From Pseudomonadota bacterium (GTDB lineage Bacteria > Pseudomonadota > Gammaproteobacteria > Pseudomonadales > Moraxellaceae): 64,000 nucleotides of DNA. Location: positions 1-64,000 of the forward strand of contig JAEWKT010000042.1 in the NCBI GenBank assembly GCA_023393635.1, read 5' to 3'. The translations under genes and the position numbers were made by a program. The notes under the pieces are model-generated. The model ran no database searches. It saw only the letters and a list, made by a program, of their open reading frames with translations, and was not told where the DNA came from. Within the stretch, counting starts at the first letter, position 1. Each line of letters starts with the position of its first letter. This document shows positions 44,101 to 53,700 of this stretch, in pieces.

Positions 44101-47064
44101 ACATGCACCTATACCAATAGTCGCAAGTCGGCTACTTTGATCCTATCTAAAATCTGGTCAGCGGGCAGCATTGCAGGTAACACTGCCACCGTTACTAGTA
44201 GTGGTTTTACCAATACTGCAAGCTCAGGCACCTCAACCGCAACTGCGGCAGGTAACACCACGACAGGAACCAGCGTCACAGTGTATGCTGGCGAAACTGG
44301 AACCATCAGCGAAGCTTTTGGTGTAGGTAATGCCAGCAATTACAACGCTACCCTTGCCTGTAGTGGTAACAGCACGGCACTAACGGGCAATAGTCTGACT
44401 ATTAATCCAGCTGATACGGCCATTAACTGTAGCTACACCAATACAGTGACTGGCGCAGACCTTAGCATTGACAAGACTGGAATTAGCAGCGTGACGCAAG
44501 GCAGTAATGTCAGCTATACCATCAAAGTATGGAATAGGGGGCCAAACGTTGCCAATAACAGCACTTTTACTGATAACGTCCCTGCTGCTTTAACTAATGT
44601 AAGCTGGACTTGCGCAGCCAGTGGTAGCGCAGTATGTGGTACAGCCAGTGGTACCAGCAACACTATCAGTGTCACGACTGGTAATTTGCCAGTGAATACC
44701 AGCAGTACCGCGCCCACTAGTGGTAGTTATTTAACCTTTACCGTGACTGGTACAGCCAGCACAGTGGGCAATATTACCAATACGGCAACTATTGCCGTGA
44801 CCACTGGCATTGATCCAGTAACTAATAACAACAGCAGTAGTACCAGTACGACAGTTAATCCACCTGCCGCGATTACGCCCGACACGCCACAAAAAGAAGC
44901 ACGTTTTACCATCACGCCTGATCTACCAACGATTTATCGTGGGCAAGCTGGCACACAACTGGTGAATATAAAAAATGAAGGCCCTGATAATGCCAGTGGC
45001 ACGGTTGCAACGTTTAAACCCCGTACCCAAACTGGGGTGACTGTCACCAGTGTAAAAGTAGCTAATGGTGCTAACTGTACCCTGATAGGCGGTGAGTGGT
45101 CATGTTCAGTAGGCAATGTAGCTAATGGGGTTACTTTTCAGCTAGAAGTGAGCTATGACACCACTGTTTCTGCAAACTTGGGTACGGCTATTCAAGCGGA
45201 TATTCGGGTGAATAGTAATGAATTTAACCCAGGTAGTGGTGTGGGTGAAACTCTTTACAAAGTATGGGGTAGTAATCAGCAAAATGAGACGCGTCCCAAT
45301 GGGGCGTTCTGGGCAGGTTTTAAAGGCCCAGAGGGTTCAACCCCAACTAGTGGTTATGACGATGAAACCACGCCTATTGTTAATGCATGGCCTATTGGTC
45401 AAGCCAGCCCAACTGGATCATATCTGGTCACAGCCGTACCAGGCATCAATAACAATATTTATGCAGCTTCCAGCATCACCGCCAGCCCGATGATCAACCG
45501 CATTATTAGCAATATGAGCACTGATCCTGCACGTAGTGTGACATTACCTTCTTTAATTAGTACAAGTGCAGGTGATAACCGCCGTGCTTGGGAATTTAGA
45601 ACTGGTGTGTATGTACCGCAAGCCACCAATGTGACCTTATGTATTGGCAATACGTCGGTGGGTATTGATGATGGGGCTTATATCGTACTGGATGGCCAAA
45701 TCATTGGCACACAGGACAGCTATGCACCAGGCGGTTATGTGTCTGCTACCGTGGCCTTTACCGAAGGTTATCACAGCTTGAGCTATCGGATTCTTAACCA
45801 GAACACCTACAAGGATGAGCAGTCTCAGGGTTTATACGGTGCCATTGGCATTTTGTACAACGGCAGCTGTAATGTGGCGGGCTATGATGCATGGGTTAAT
45901 ACCCAAATCCCAGCCAGCATTAATATTATCGAAAAACCTCAAGTGACTATCACTGGTCAGGTATTTGAAGATAACAGTGGTTCTACAGGTATTAATAGCA
46001 ATGCCTATAACGGTATTAAAGATGCAGGTGAACTGGGCATTGCAGACAGCGTAGTCAGCATTAACAACTGTAACAACACCACCGCCATTGCCACTACCAA
46101 AACCGACGCCAACGGTGACTATCGCTTTAGCCTATTGCCTACTGATCTGCCCGCAGGTAATTTTTGCATTGCCCAGACCAATCTGACAGGTTATTCCTCG
46201 GTTAGTGGCAGCACGGGTTATAACCGTGCTGTGGATCGTATTCAGGTAGCGAATACTGGCGCAGCGACTTATAGCAACCATAATTTTGGTGATGCGCGCT
46301 TAAATGCGGTGCTAACAGAAGACGGGCAAAAGACCATTCAAGCGGGCGGCGTGGTTGATTATCCACATACCTTGACTAGCCAAAGTGTGTTAACCATCAA
46401 TAGCTTGAATCAATTCAGCTCACAGCAACCCAATACAGCCACTGATGCACCCTGGCAGGCATTGTTGTACCGCGACACCAACTGTAATGGTCAGGTTGAC
46501 AGTGGCGAAGTATTAATCACGTCCCAATTGCCGCTTAGCTTAAAAAACAATGAAAAAATTTGTCTGGTACAGCGGGTATATTCGCCTGTAACAGCCAGTA
46601 TGGGTGCGCAGCATATCGGTCAGCTTCAAGCCAGTTTTAACGTCATATTGGCAGATACTACCCAAATTTCAGGTGTAAGCGACAAGCGTCAGGACACCAC
46701 CTTGCTGGGTAGTGCAGGCTTAAACATGCAAAAAATGGTACGCAATGTAGCAAGCTGCGTATCGACACCTGCAAATGATACGGGGTTCAGCTTGCAAAAT
46801 GAGGTACAAAATGGGGGTTATTTAGAGTATGAAATTACCTATCGCAATAACAGCCTTAAAAATCTGGTTGATATCAGTGTCAAAGACAGTGTGCCATCAG
46901 GGACAATATTCCAGAACAACATGTGCTATATCAGCCCAACAGGAATTTGCACGCCCAGTAAAACTGGAGACGCCTTGTTATGGCAAATCGGGGGCACTTT
47001 ATTGCCCAATCAGCAAGGCAAAGTCAGATTTTGTGTACAAACACAGCCTCTGTCTGTACCTTAA
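41119..47064 (+). CDS. Very large exported DUF11/SdrD_B-like protein
   Basis: 1981 residues from the ATG at 41119 (AGGGA 8 bp upstream); ATG 41089 is an alternative. A long hydrophilic lead precedes the signal MSIWLKTAILVLLGASSAIYAA, like an extended signal. Then an N-terminal beta domain (to about 310), DUF11 repeats (DLYISKTNNT..., NLAISKTGTASVKAG, DLSIDKTGISSVTQG with YTIKVWN(K/R)G), prealbumin-like repeats (LTLRKTWVNARIND; LILSKIWSAGSIAG), a PA14-like segment (VTLCIGNTSVGIDDGAYIVLD), an SdrD_B-like domain (VFEDNSGSTG...NGIKDAGELGI) and a C-terminal DUF11. No anchor is visible. Likely an adhesive fibre or matrix protein. Confidence 0.78.
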   Translation: MPAQPVTVSQTGQTMNLSGTSHRIMSIWLKTAILVLLGASSAIYAAPPTMELFSGGGITTALGPSISEQTNTYAFNIDNPTSNIGSDIYYPKTQVKYNFDNQQFGSTTTNAGMVFGGDNQVIYIPLSDQGGPVDTDFASSRLNGANPQGINTNTNYGTRILLRTGQLGTAYSRVTTSVNGGLGHYIGDIVVTWPRPVFNPVINVSGLGGTVGTSTSIGISAQFELTNAPSGTTISLLAGRSLDVSGFTIRNNATKLGATTGLGGASGSIQISNSNPISSLRFKVYIKSDATTNSGNNWGSATAGDAFLFSAASVDSTVGDLYISKTNNTNSVVQGASTTYTVRVTNAGPSTIATPVLKDSNGTGLTATAVACSSASGNKCTSAPTLASLSNGIIIASLASGEFYEILVTSNVTASSGNVTNTATVELPNFASSTGASCVTSGGISRSYNQTTGTCTTTDTDSVTSGTNLAISKTGTASVKAGQPVSYTIKVWNKGSAAVTDAVMTDNVPTNISGVYLQCTATGTATCGTYNSYVANSNTRTATGINLPVDATGNTNYVTYSVSGLAYQTGSFTNTATVSSAAFTEIDEVDNTASQPTTITVDAPITAGSAANQCLASQAANVITPLAFTGYSNNNTTQTQNMTINSAGTSYGTGTNGAIVVNGKINWSYGNPRITGATMTIYINGTAYAVMTTVGASSNPSQATWTALNGASITPSTAALGSYNDGNNPIAFSLTLPTNVSNVTSGYVEFKNISPTNSNNMAGDDIGIAVDSILQCQKPVVKIAKVSNGGTGTFGFTGLTNLSNSSGTAVTTDSVTTATAGTAATSSQINYATANNTAVGITEAVASNYSLTAATCTDANSVVTGNRGSFGSLSGNTLTIPAANVKYGANLTCTFSNTKQRTLTLRKTWVNARINDAATITATGLNSFASVANSANETDAAAAQAVAVGSTVTLGENISTGVGLYNAALACNQTNGGAAVPLTGNNLTMPDADVTCTYTNSRKSATLILSKIWSAGSIAGNTATVTSSGFTNTASSGTSTATAAGNTTTGTSVTVYAGETGTISEAFGVGNASNYNATLACSGNSTALTGNSLTINPADTAINCSYTNTVTGADLSIDKTGISSVTQGSNVSYTIKVWNRGPNVANNSTFTDNVPAALTNVSWTCAASGSAVCGTASGTSNTISVTTGNLPVNTSSTAPTSGSYLTFTVTGTASTVGNITNTATIAVTTGIDPVTNNNSSSTSTTVNPPAAITPDTPQKEARFTITPDLPTIYRGQAGTQLVNIKNEGPDNASGTVATFKPRTQTGVTVTSVKVANGANCTLIGGEWSCSVGNVANGVTFQLEVSYDTTVSANLGTAIQADIRVNSNEFNPGSGVGETLYKVWGSNQQNETRPNGAFWAGFKGPEGSTPTSGYDDETTPIVNAWPIGQASPTGSYLVTAVPGINNNIYAASSITASPMINRIISNMSTDPARSVTLPSLISTSAGDNRRAWEFRTGVYVPQATNVTLCIGNTSVGIDDGAYIVLDGQIIGTQDSYAPGGYVSATVAFTEGYHSLSYRILNQNTYKDEQSQGLYGAIGILYNGSCNVAGYDAWVNTQIPASINIIEKPQVTITGQVFEDNSGSTGINSNAYNGIKDAGELGIADSVVSINNCNNTTAIATTKTDANGDYRFSLLPTDLPAGNFCIAQTNLTGYSSVSGSTGYNRAVDRIQVANTGAATYSNHNFGDARLNAVLTEDGQKTIQAGGVVDYPHTLTSQSVLTINSLNQFSSQQPNTATDAPWQALLYRDTNCNGQVDSGEVLITSQLPLSLKNNEKICLVQRVYSPVTASMGAQHIGQLQASFNVILADTTQISGVSDKRQDTTLLGSAGLNMQKMVRNVASCVSTPANDTGFSLQNEVQNGGYLEYEITYRNNSLKNLVDISVKDSVPSGTIFQNNMCYISPTGICTPSKTGDALLWQIGGTLLPNQQGKVRFCVQTQPLSVP

Positions 47065-47367
47065 TTGAGCCTAATAAGATACGCTTGCTGTACTTCAGGC
47101 ATTTAATTTAGTAATAACTATTAGGTTGTTATAGAAAAAGCGGTAGAGTAATAACCAGTGATTCGGTTAAAAATACCGCTTATCTACATTTACTTTGTAG
47201 TTTTAAGTAACAGTGGATGTTCTTTTGTAAAAAAGCTATATTAGTTAAATAGTGTGACGGACTAAGCGGTTTTTCACCTATTTGTAAAAATTTTTATCAA
47301 TAAAAGCGCTAAGTTCGCATGATAAGGCCTTAATCGCTAATGCACATACTTAGTTCTTGGAGTTATT
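47065..47367. other. 303-bp gap with a nested hairpin
   Basis: AAGCGGTA (47138-47145) and TACCGCTT (47174-47181) enclose a second stem TAACC/GGTTA (47152-47156/47165-47169). It lies 74 bp after the large gene and may end its mRNA, although no T-run follows. The promoter of the 47368 gene must be in the remaining AT-rich part; I see no clear match. Confidence 0.4.
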
Positions 47368-47868
47368 ATGCGTCCATTAAGTTCTCTAGTAGCCACATTT
47401 GCCGCCATTGGTATTTTGTCAGCAAGCAGTGTGGTATTAGCCGATGTCAATGCAGCTAAACCTGCCGTATCGGTTAATTTATCGGCTTATGAAATTAGTA
47501 TGAATAAAAAAGGCGAGTCCATCGTCAAGCCAGTAGATCAAGTCAAACCTAATGACATTATTGAATATCGTGCGACTTATACTAACAACACCAGTAAAAC
47601 CATCAATGGTCTGGTGGCCACATTGCCGATTCCTGCTGATACCAAGTTTCTAGCCAAATCATCTCCAGCCAAAGCACAGGCAAGTACCGATGGCATCAAT
47701 TTTGCCGCCATGCCACTAAAACGCAAAGTGGGTACGCAAATGGTCAATGTACCGCTGCAAGAATACCGTGCACTGCGCTGGACAGTGGCTGAATTACCTG
47801 CTGGGAAATCTATTACTGTAACTGCTCAAACCCGGGTCAATGGCACTACCAGTGCTGCTGACCAATAA
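47368..47868 (+). CDS. Small exported DUF11-like protein
   Basis: 166 residues, GGAG before the ATG. Signal peptide LVATFAAIGILSASSVVLA. The mature part is a single DUF11-like beta-sandwich: IVKPVDQVKPNDIIEYRATYTNN, then SKTINGLVATLPIPADTKF, ALRWTVAELPAGKSITVTAQ. It has no repeats, Cys or anchor, so it could be an accessory subunit or cap for the large DUF11 proteins. It starts a new transcription block 37 bp ahead of paralogue 3. Confidence 0.75.
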   Translation: MRPLSSLVATFAAIGILSASSVVLADVNAAKPAVSVNLSAYEISMNKKGESIVKPVDQVKPNDIIEYRATYTNNTSKTINGLVATLPIPADTKFLAKSSPAKAQASTDGINFAAMPLKRKVGTQMVNVPLQEYRALRWTVAELPAGKSITVTAQTRVNGTTSAADQ

Positions 47869-47904
47869 ACTTCTTTAATTTAATAAGCACTTAGGGGCAT
47901 TAAG

Positions 47905-50643
47905 ATGTCAAAGCACATCGCACTACCACGTTTAACCCAGCTGGCTGCATCGATTGCAGTGGCAGTTGGCGGTCTGGCCTTTGTACCAGCAGCAAATGCT
48001 GCAGCACCTTTAGCTGGCACCAACATTAGTAACATTGCAACCGCAAGCTATACTGACGCCAATAATACCAAACGGACAGTAACTTCTAATGAAGTAAAAA
48101 CCACGGTATTGCAAGTTGCTAGCTTCACGCTAACAGCCTCTCAAAGCACGACCGCCAATCCAAATGGTCAGATAAGCTTAAGCCATACTTTAACCAACAC
48201 GGGTAATGGGGCAGATACATTTACCGTTGATTTGGCGAACGTCACCAACGGTACCAATGGTGATACCTACGACTTTAGCAATATCCGTATTTATCTGGAT
48301 GCTGATAAAAATGGTATTCCTGATAATAATACGAATATCGCAGGTCAAACCATTAGTGTAGCTGCTGGTCAGTCTGTTGGTCTGATTGTGGTGGGTACTA
48401 CGCCAAACGCAGTTACGGCTGATGCTGTTGGTAAATTAACAGTGACTGCAACCAACGTTTACACCGCAACCATTAATGGCAATACGGCAACCACAGCCAC
48501 CAATACCGACACAGTAACGATTGTGACTGGTGCTGTGATTCAGGTAACCAAATCTGCCAACGTAACCAGTGTAAATCCAGTGGGTACTGATGCTGAGCGT
48601 ACGGTTGAATATACCTTAAGCTATAAAAACACGGGTAATACCGCAGCCACCAACGTTACTTTAAGAGATATTTTGCCTGCTAACGTAACCTATGTGCCAG
48701 GTTCTGGTGTGTGGAGTGGTTCTGCAACTGCACGTACTGATGCAGCAAATGATGAAACCAATGGTAAATATGATTTTGATGCAGCAACTAAAACATTAAA
48801 CTTTGTCATTGCCAGTGTTGCCCCAAATACTACAGGTACTTTAAAGTTTAGAGTAGTGGTCAATGCCAATACGCCTGCAGGTAATATCCTTAATAAAGCA
48901 AGCTTTGATCCAGATGGTCCAGGTACTGAGCCTTCCCAAGATACCAACACTGCCATTGTCACTGTTAATTCAATTTACGCAGGTACCATTAACGACTCAG
49001 CCACTGATAAGTATGCCGATGGCCAAGTGCCAACAGCACCTGTTGGTACAAAAGACGACACTATTACGGCAGCGGCTTCGCAAGGCGTGGCAGTTAATTT
49101 TGGCAACAACGGTGGAGAGCAAATCTGGATTCACAACACGGGTAACGTGGCTGAAACCTACAATATTTCTGTCGATAAAACAGGTTTGCCAGCAGGCAGC
49201 GTGGTTGAACTATTAAAGGCAGATGGCTTAACACCACTCACCGATACCAATGGTGATCCAATTGTGGACACAGGTTCAATTGCAGTGGGTGCAAGCCAGC
49301 GCATTGTGGCACGTGTGACCCTGCCAAGCACTTATAAAGGGCCAGCACCTGTGAGTGCTGTATTAGCCATTCAGCCAGTTAACAATAATCTGATTACAGC
49401 ACGTGATACGATCACTCTAACAATTAGCAATATCACCGCTAATACGGTTGATTTAAGCAACGGTGCAGGTAACAAAGACGGTGTTGATGATGCTGGTGAG
49501 AATGCAGGTGAAGGCCCGTATAATGCCAATAATATTATCGATACCCGATTGGTTAACCCTGGGGCATCAGTCACATTCCCATTAGCAGTTAATAATCGCG
49601 GTACCAATTCTGATAACTTTAATATCAGCTCAGATTTACCTGCTGGCTGGACAGTAAAATACTACACCTCTAATGCGGCTGGTGTTTGTACCACTAACCA
49701 AGTCACCAATACAGGCAATATTGTTGCTAACGGTACTGCTTATTTATGTGCCACAGTCACTGCACCAGCGGGCGCAACACCTGGCAATACTGATGTAGTC
49801 TTCACAGTGACTTCGGTGGCGACCAACCTGAGCGATTCGATCAAAGATCGTGTGACTGTCAATGCAGTGCGCAATGTATCATTTACGCCAGATCGTACAG
49901 GTCAGGTTGCTCCTGGTGGCAGCGTGACCTATACCCATATTTTAACCAACAATGGTAACGTCACTGAAGGTGTGGCTGGCGGTAACTTATTACCATTTAT
50001 TGTTAATACTGTAGGTAATCTGGGTTCAACCACTTCTGTCTATGTTGATTTAAACAACAATGGTATTGCTGATACAGGTGAGCTTGTTACTGGTGGTGAC
50101 TTAACAGCATTGCTTACTAGTACCCCAGGTGGTGCAGGTTTACAACCAGGTGAATCAGCCACTATTTTGGTTAAAGTAGAAGCGCCGACCAATGCAAATG
50201 CGGGTCAGGCAGATACAGCGACGCTCACCATTACACCAACTGGTTCAACGGCTGTTAGCATTAACGACACCACCACTGTTAACATCGGTCAGGTTCGTTT
50301 AACCAAGCAGCAAGCACTAGATGCCAACTGTGACGGTATTCCAGATGCTGGTGCAGCGGCTTATAGCTTAAATACTATTCAAGCCAAGCCAGGTGCCTGT
50401 ATTACCTATCAAATTACTGCAGCCAATGACGGGAATCAACCAGTTACTGACGTGGTCATTAATGATACGGTGCCGACTTACACTACATTAGCAGCAAGTC
50501 CTGCTACAGCACCTGCACCTGCGTTAGATCCTGTTGCTAAAGGAACTGTAACAATCTTAAATGGTGGGATCGCAAGTTCACCTTTTGGCTTAGTTCCTGC
50601 TGAATCTGTCAATCTTAAGTTTACCGTTAAAATCAACGACTAA
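47905..50643 (+). CDS. Exported DUF11 repeat protein, paralogue 3
   Basis: 912 residues. Signal peptide LAASIAVAVGGLAFVPAANA, then the shared APLAGTNISNIATASYTDAN. Domain order is as in paralogues 1 and 2: LTNTGNGADTFTVDL, YLDADKNGIPDNN, a DUF11 repeat (YTLSYKNTGNTAATNVTLRD), QIWIHNTGNVAETYNI, DGLTPLTDTNGDPIVDTG (the calcium loop has lost its Gly-Asp pattern), VDLNNNGIADTGE and the terminal VRLTKQQALDANCDG...GACITYQITAAND. A strong terminator follows, so it ends its transcription unit with the 47368 gene. Conserved Cys pair in the terminal domain (NC...AC/QC) could form a disulfide. Confidence 0.8.
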   Translation: MSKHIALPRLTQLAASIAVAVGGLAFVPAANAAAPLAGTNISNIATASYTDANNTKRTVTSNEVKTTVLQVASFTLTASQSTTANPNGQISLSHTLTNTGNGADTFTVDLANVTNGTNGDTYDFSNIRIYLDADKNGIPDNNTNIAGQTISVAAGQSVGLIVVGTTPNAVTADAVGKLTVTATNVYTATINGNTATTATNTDTVTIVTGAVIQVTKSANVTSVNPVGTDAERTVEYTLSYKNTGNTAATNVTLRDILPANVTYVPGSGVWSGSATARTDAANDETNGKYDFDAATKTLNFVIASVAPNTTGTLKFRVVVNANTPAGNILNKASFDPDGPGTEPSQDTNTAIVTVNSIYAGTINDSATDKYADGQVPTAPVGTKDDTITAAASQGVAVNFGNNGGEQIWIHNTGNVAETYNISVDKTGLPAGSVVELLKADGLTPLTDTNGDPIVDTGSIAVGASQRIVARVTLPSTYKGPAPVSAVLAIQPVNNNLITARDTITLTISNITANTVDLSNGAGNKDGVDDAGENAGEGPYNANNIIDTRLVNPGASVTFPLAVNNRGTNSDNFNISSDLPAGWTVKYYTSNAAGVCTTNQVTNTGNIVANGTAYLCATVTAPAGATPGNTDVVFTVTSVATNLSDSIKDRVTVNAVRNVSFTPDRTGQVAPGGSVTYTHILTNNGNVTEGVAGGNLLPFIVNTVGNLGSTTSVYVDLNNNGIADTGELVTGGDLTALLTSTPGGAGLQPGESATILVKVEAPTNANAGQADTATLTITPTGSTAVSINDTTTVNIGQVRLTKQQALDANCDGIPDAGAAAYSLNTIQAKPGACITYQITAANDGNQPVTDVVINDTVPTYTTLAASPATAPAPALDPVAKGTVTILNGGIASSPFGLVPAESVNLKFTVKIND

Positions 50644-50681
50644 TCAGTCGTTGATGGTTTAGTTTATTGTCCAAAAATTAT

Positions 50682-50716
50682 AGAAGCCAATCTGGCATTG
50701 GCTTCTATCCTTTTTT
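50682..50716 (+). terminator. Strong terminator after DUF11 paralogue 3
   Basis: AGAAGCCAAT (50682-50691) and ATTGGCTTCT (50697-50706) form a perfect 10-bp stem with a 5-base loop followed by ATCC and six T. It separates paralogue 3 from the barrel protein and shows that the latter's start is after 50716. Confidence 0.88.
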
Positions 50717-50738
50717 AATTTTATCCAAGGTATCAGCT

Positions 50739-53700
50739 GTGTTGCGACATACGAAAAATAACGCATGCCACCAAGCGACATTTATCCTTTCCACACTTGC
50801 AGCATCCATGATGCTGGCGCAGCAAGGTTATGCAGCCACGTCTGCAACACCAGTTGCTGGAAGTGCTATTAAAAATACAGCGTATGCCACTTATATTTCC
50901 CTTGATGGAAGCACCAGACAAGCACAATCAAATACTGTTCAGGTTGAAGTAGCGGCACTTTATGCTATTTCCCTCACCACACCACCAACCCAATCCATTG
51001 AGGTGGGCGCTCGTGTGGTATGGTTAAACACACTCACCAATAATAGTAATACTCAGGCCAGCATTAATATTGAAAAGTTAGCAGCAACTGGCTTAAACAA
51101 TATTAAGGTCTATATAGACAGCAATAAAGATGGCGAATTTGATGCCGATGATGAGATTTTAACGGGTTCAATTGTTTTAAATGCGCAGCAGTCGGTTAAT
51201 TTATGGGTAGTTGCCACTGTCGCCACCAACTTGCAAGACAAACAAAAACTAGATTTACCCATTAAAGCCGTAGTGGTAGAAGACATAACGGTTAGCGCCA
51301 GTGCCACAGACAGCCTAATTACTTATTTGCCGCAATTATATGCCAGCAAAACGGTGGATCAGGAAAGTTTTGATCCAGCCACTAACAAAAACTTCGATTT
51401 AAATTACACCCTAACGCTTGAAAACAAAGGCACGCAGGCAATCCGCCCAACGCGTGTTTTTATTGATGGCCAAGCGCAAGACATGGTGGTGATGATTGAT
51501 CCATTACCTGCCAACACGACCTATAAAAGTGCACAAACTAATAGCCCCAATGCGCTTATTTTATTTAAAACCAGTGAAAACAATTATACGCGTCAGCAGC
51601 CAGCCAATTTAAGTAGCATTGATGAAGTCATTGTTGCCTATCCCACGATTGCTGCACAAAGCATAGAACGTGTGCAATTAGTGGTTGGCATGAATCAAAA
51701 TGTTGCCAATATCAACCTCAATAACCAATTCTCGGTCAAGTATCAGCTGGTAGCTGGCGAGAAAACCACGCTGTCCAATATTGCGCAAACCGTGGTTTCG
51801 GGCAAGTCCGACATTACCAATAATAGCGGTAACTATAACCGTATTCTGGCCACAGGCAGTTTAAATAAGCCACTTTATATTGCAGCAGATAGTGCCGTTT
51901 GTAATGCCAGTCGCAGTATTAATGATCAGGTTAGAATTCGTGTTCAATCAACCTTAACAGGTGATTTGGTTGAAGTGGTTGGTGTAGAAACTGCACCCAA
52001 CAGCGGTGTGTTTCATTATCAGCTTGCCACCACAGAAAGCAAAACCGCCAATCCCAATGACCAGATTTTACAAACAGTAAAGCGTGACAAGGTGTTGGTC
52101 AGTTTGGTCAGTTGCCTAGATGGCGCTGGCAACCCCACCACCGCCATTAATAACGTCAATACCGAAGTATTAATTGATCCCTATGGTATTGTATTTGATG
52201 CAAAAACTGGCAAGCCGCTGGCAGGTGCAACCGTTACCTTATTAGATGCCAATGGCCAGCCTATTGACAGTAATGTTGCTTTTACCGTAGATCCAGTCAC
52301 AGGGCAATTAATGTCCATGCCTGCCACACAAGTCACCAATGCAGCAGGCGAATTTATTTATCCTCTGGTAATTGCAGGCACTTACAGCTTTAGCGTTGAT
52401 ACGTCTACTATTCCAGGCAGTACCAAATACACCTTTATTAGTGATAAAAGTATTTATCCAGCCTTTTCAGGCAACACCGCGGTACATCCAGAATGGTCAT
52501 ATGCAGGCAAATTTAGCCTGCAACAAGGTGATCCAGCGCTTAATATTGATATACCCGTTGATCCTGTTTTATCCAGCCCAACATCGCCATTATTTGTTAA
52601 AAAAACGGCCACGCATACCACCGCTGAGCTAGGTGATTTTGAAGAATATACCGTCACGGTGGCTAACCGCGGCAACACTGTTGCGCAAGACGTGGCTATG
52701 CACGACACCCTGCCACGTGGCTTTATTTATGTGCCTGGTACCATGCGGGTTAATGGCGTTAAAGTAGCCGATCCCGTGGGTGGAAAAGGCCCCTACCTGA
52801 CTCTGGGGCTGGGTAGCCTGGATGGCAACAAAGAAGCCAAAGTCCAGTATCGGGTACAAATTGGCCCCAATGCCCTCAATGGTGATGGTATTAATCGGGT
52901 ACGTGCCCATGATGCCAGCGGCACCCAATCCAACGAAGCCTCCGCTAAAATTGAAGTCACGCCAGGCGCGTTAATGGCCGATGCTTTTATTGTCGGTAAA
53001 GTCTTTATGGACTGCAATCGCAATGGCGTGCAGGACGTTGGCGAACGCGGTGTGCCAGGCATTCGCTTGTTTATGGAAGACGGCAGTTATGTGGTCACTG
53101 ACCGTGAAGGAAAGTATGATTTTTATGGCGTGAGTGCCAAAACGCACGTCTTAAAACTGGATCGCACTACACTACCAAATAATGCCGAAATGGTATTGCT
53201 GGGCAACCGTCAGGCAGGCGACCCAGGCAGCCTTTTTGTTGATTTAAAGCGCGGTGAATTGCATCGTGCTGACTTTGCGATTGCTGATGGGGCAGGTAGT
53301 TGCACTCAACCGCTAATTGATCAAATTGAACAGCGTATTCAAAAAGTTGAACAACAGAATATTGATTTAGAACAAGTGTTGCGTGCTGATTTGTCACTTG
53401 ATCCATTGCGCTATAACGTGGGCGATGTGCGTGGTCAGCCAGCAAGTGGCTGCATTAGCTCACTGGGAATCACTGCCAACTGCAATATTGAACTGACAAA
53501 AAATCAGCTTAAGGAATTACGTGCTGTTCAGATTGAACCTGTTAAAGCCATTGGTGTGGTTGATTTAGAGCAGGCGCTGGCAGAAGCAGACAGCAATCAA
53601 TTGAGTTTTTTAAACTTAAAAGATGGCCAAACCCTGCCGTTTGCGCAAACCACCATTCAAGCCAAAGGCATGGCAGGCGCGAGCATTGAGTTATGGGTCA

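Noticed and set aside
43356..45650. Many minus-strand open frames inside the large DUF11 gene
   Set aside because: They mirror Thr/Asn/Gly-rich coding repeats, have Val/Leu-rich shadow composition and no start signals.
50667..50738. Upstream TTG start for the giant barrel protein
   Set aside because: It would place the start codon before a strong terminator stem; the GTG at 50739 has an AAGG site and leads straight into a signal peptide.
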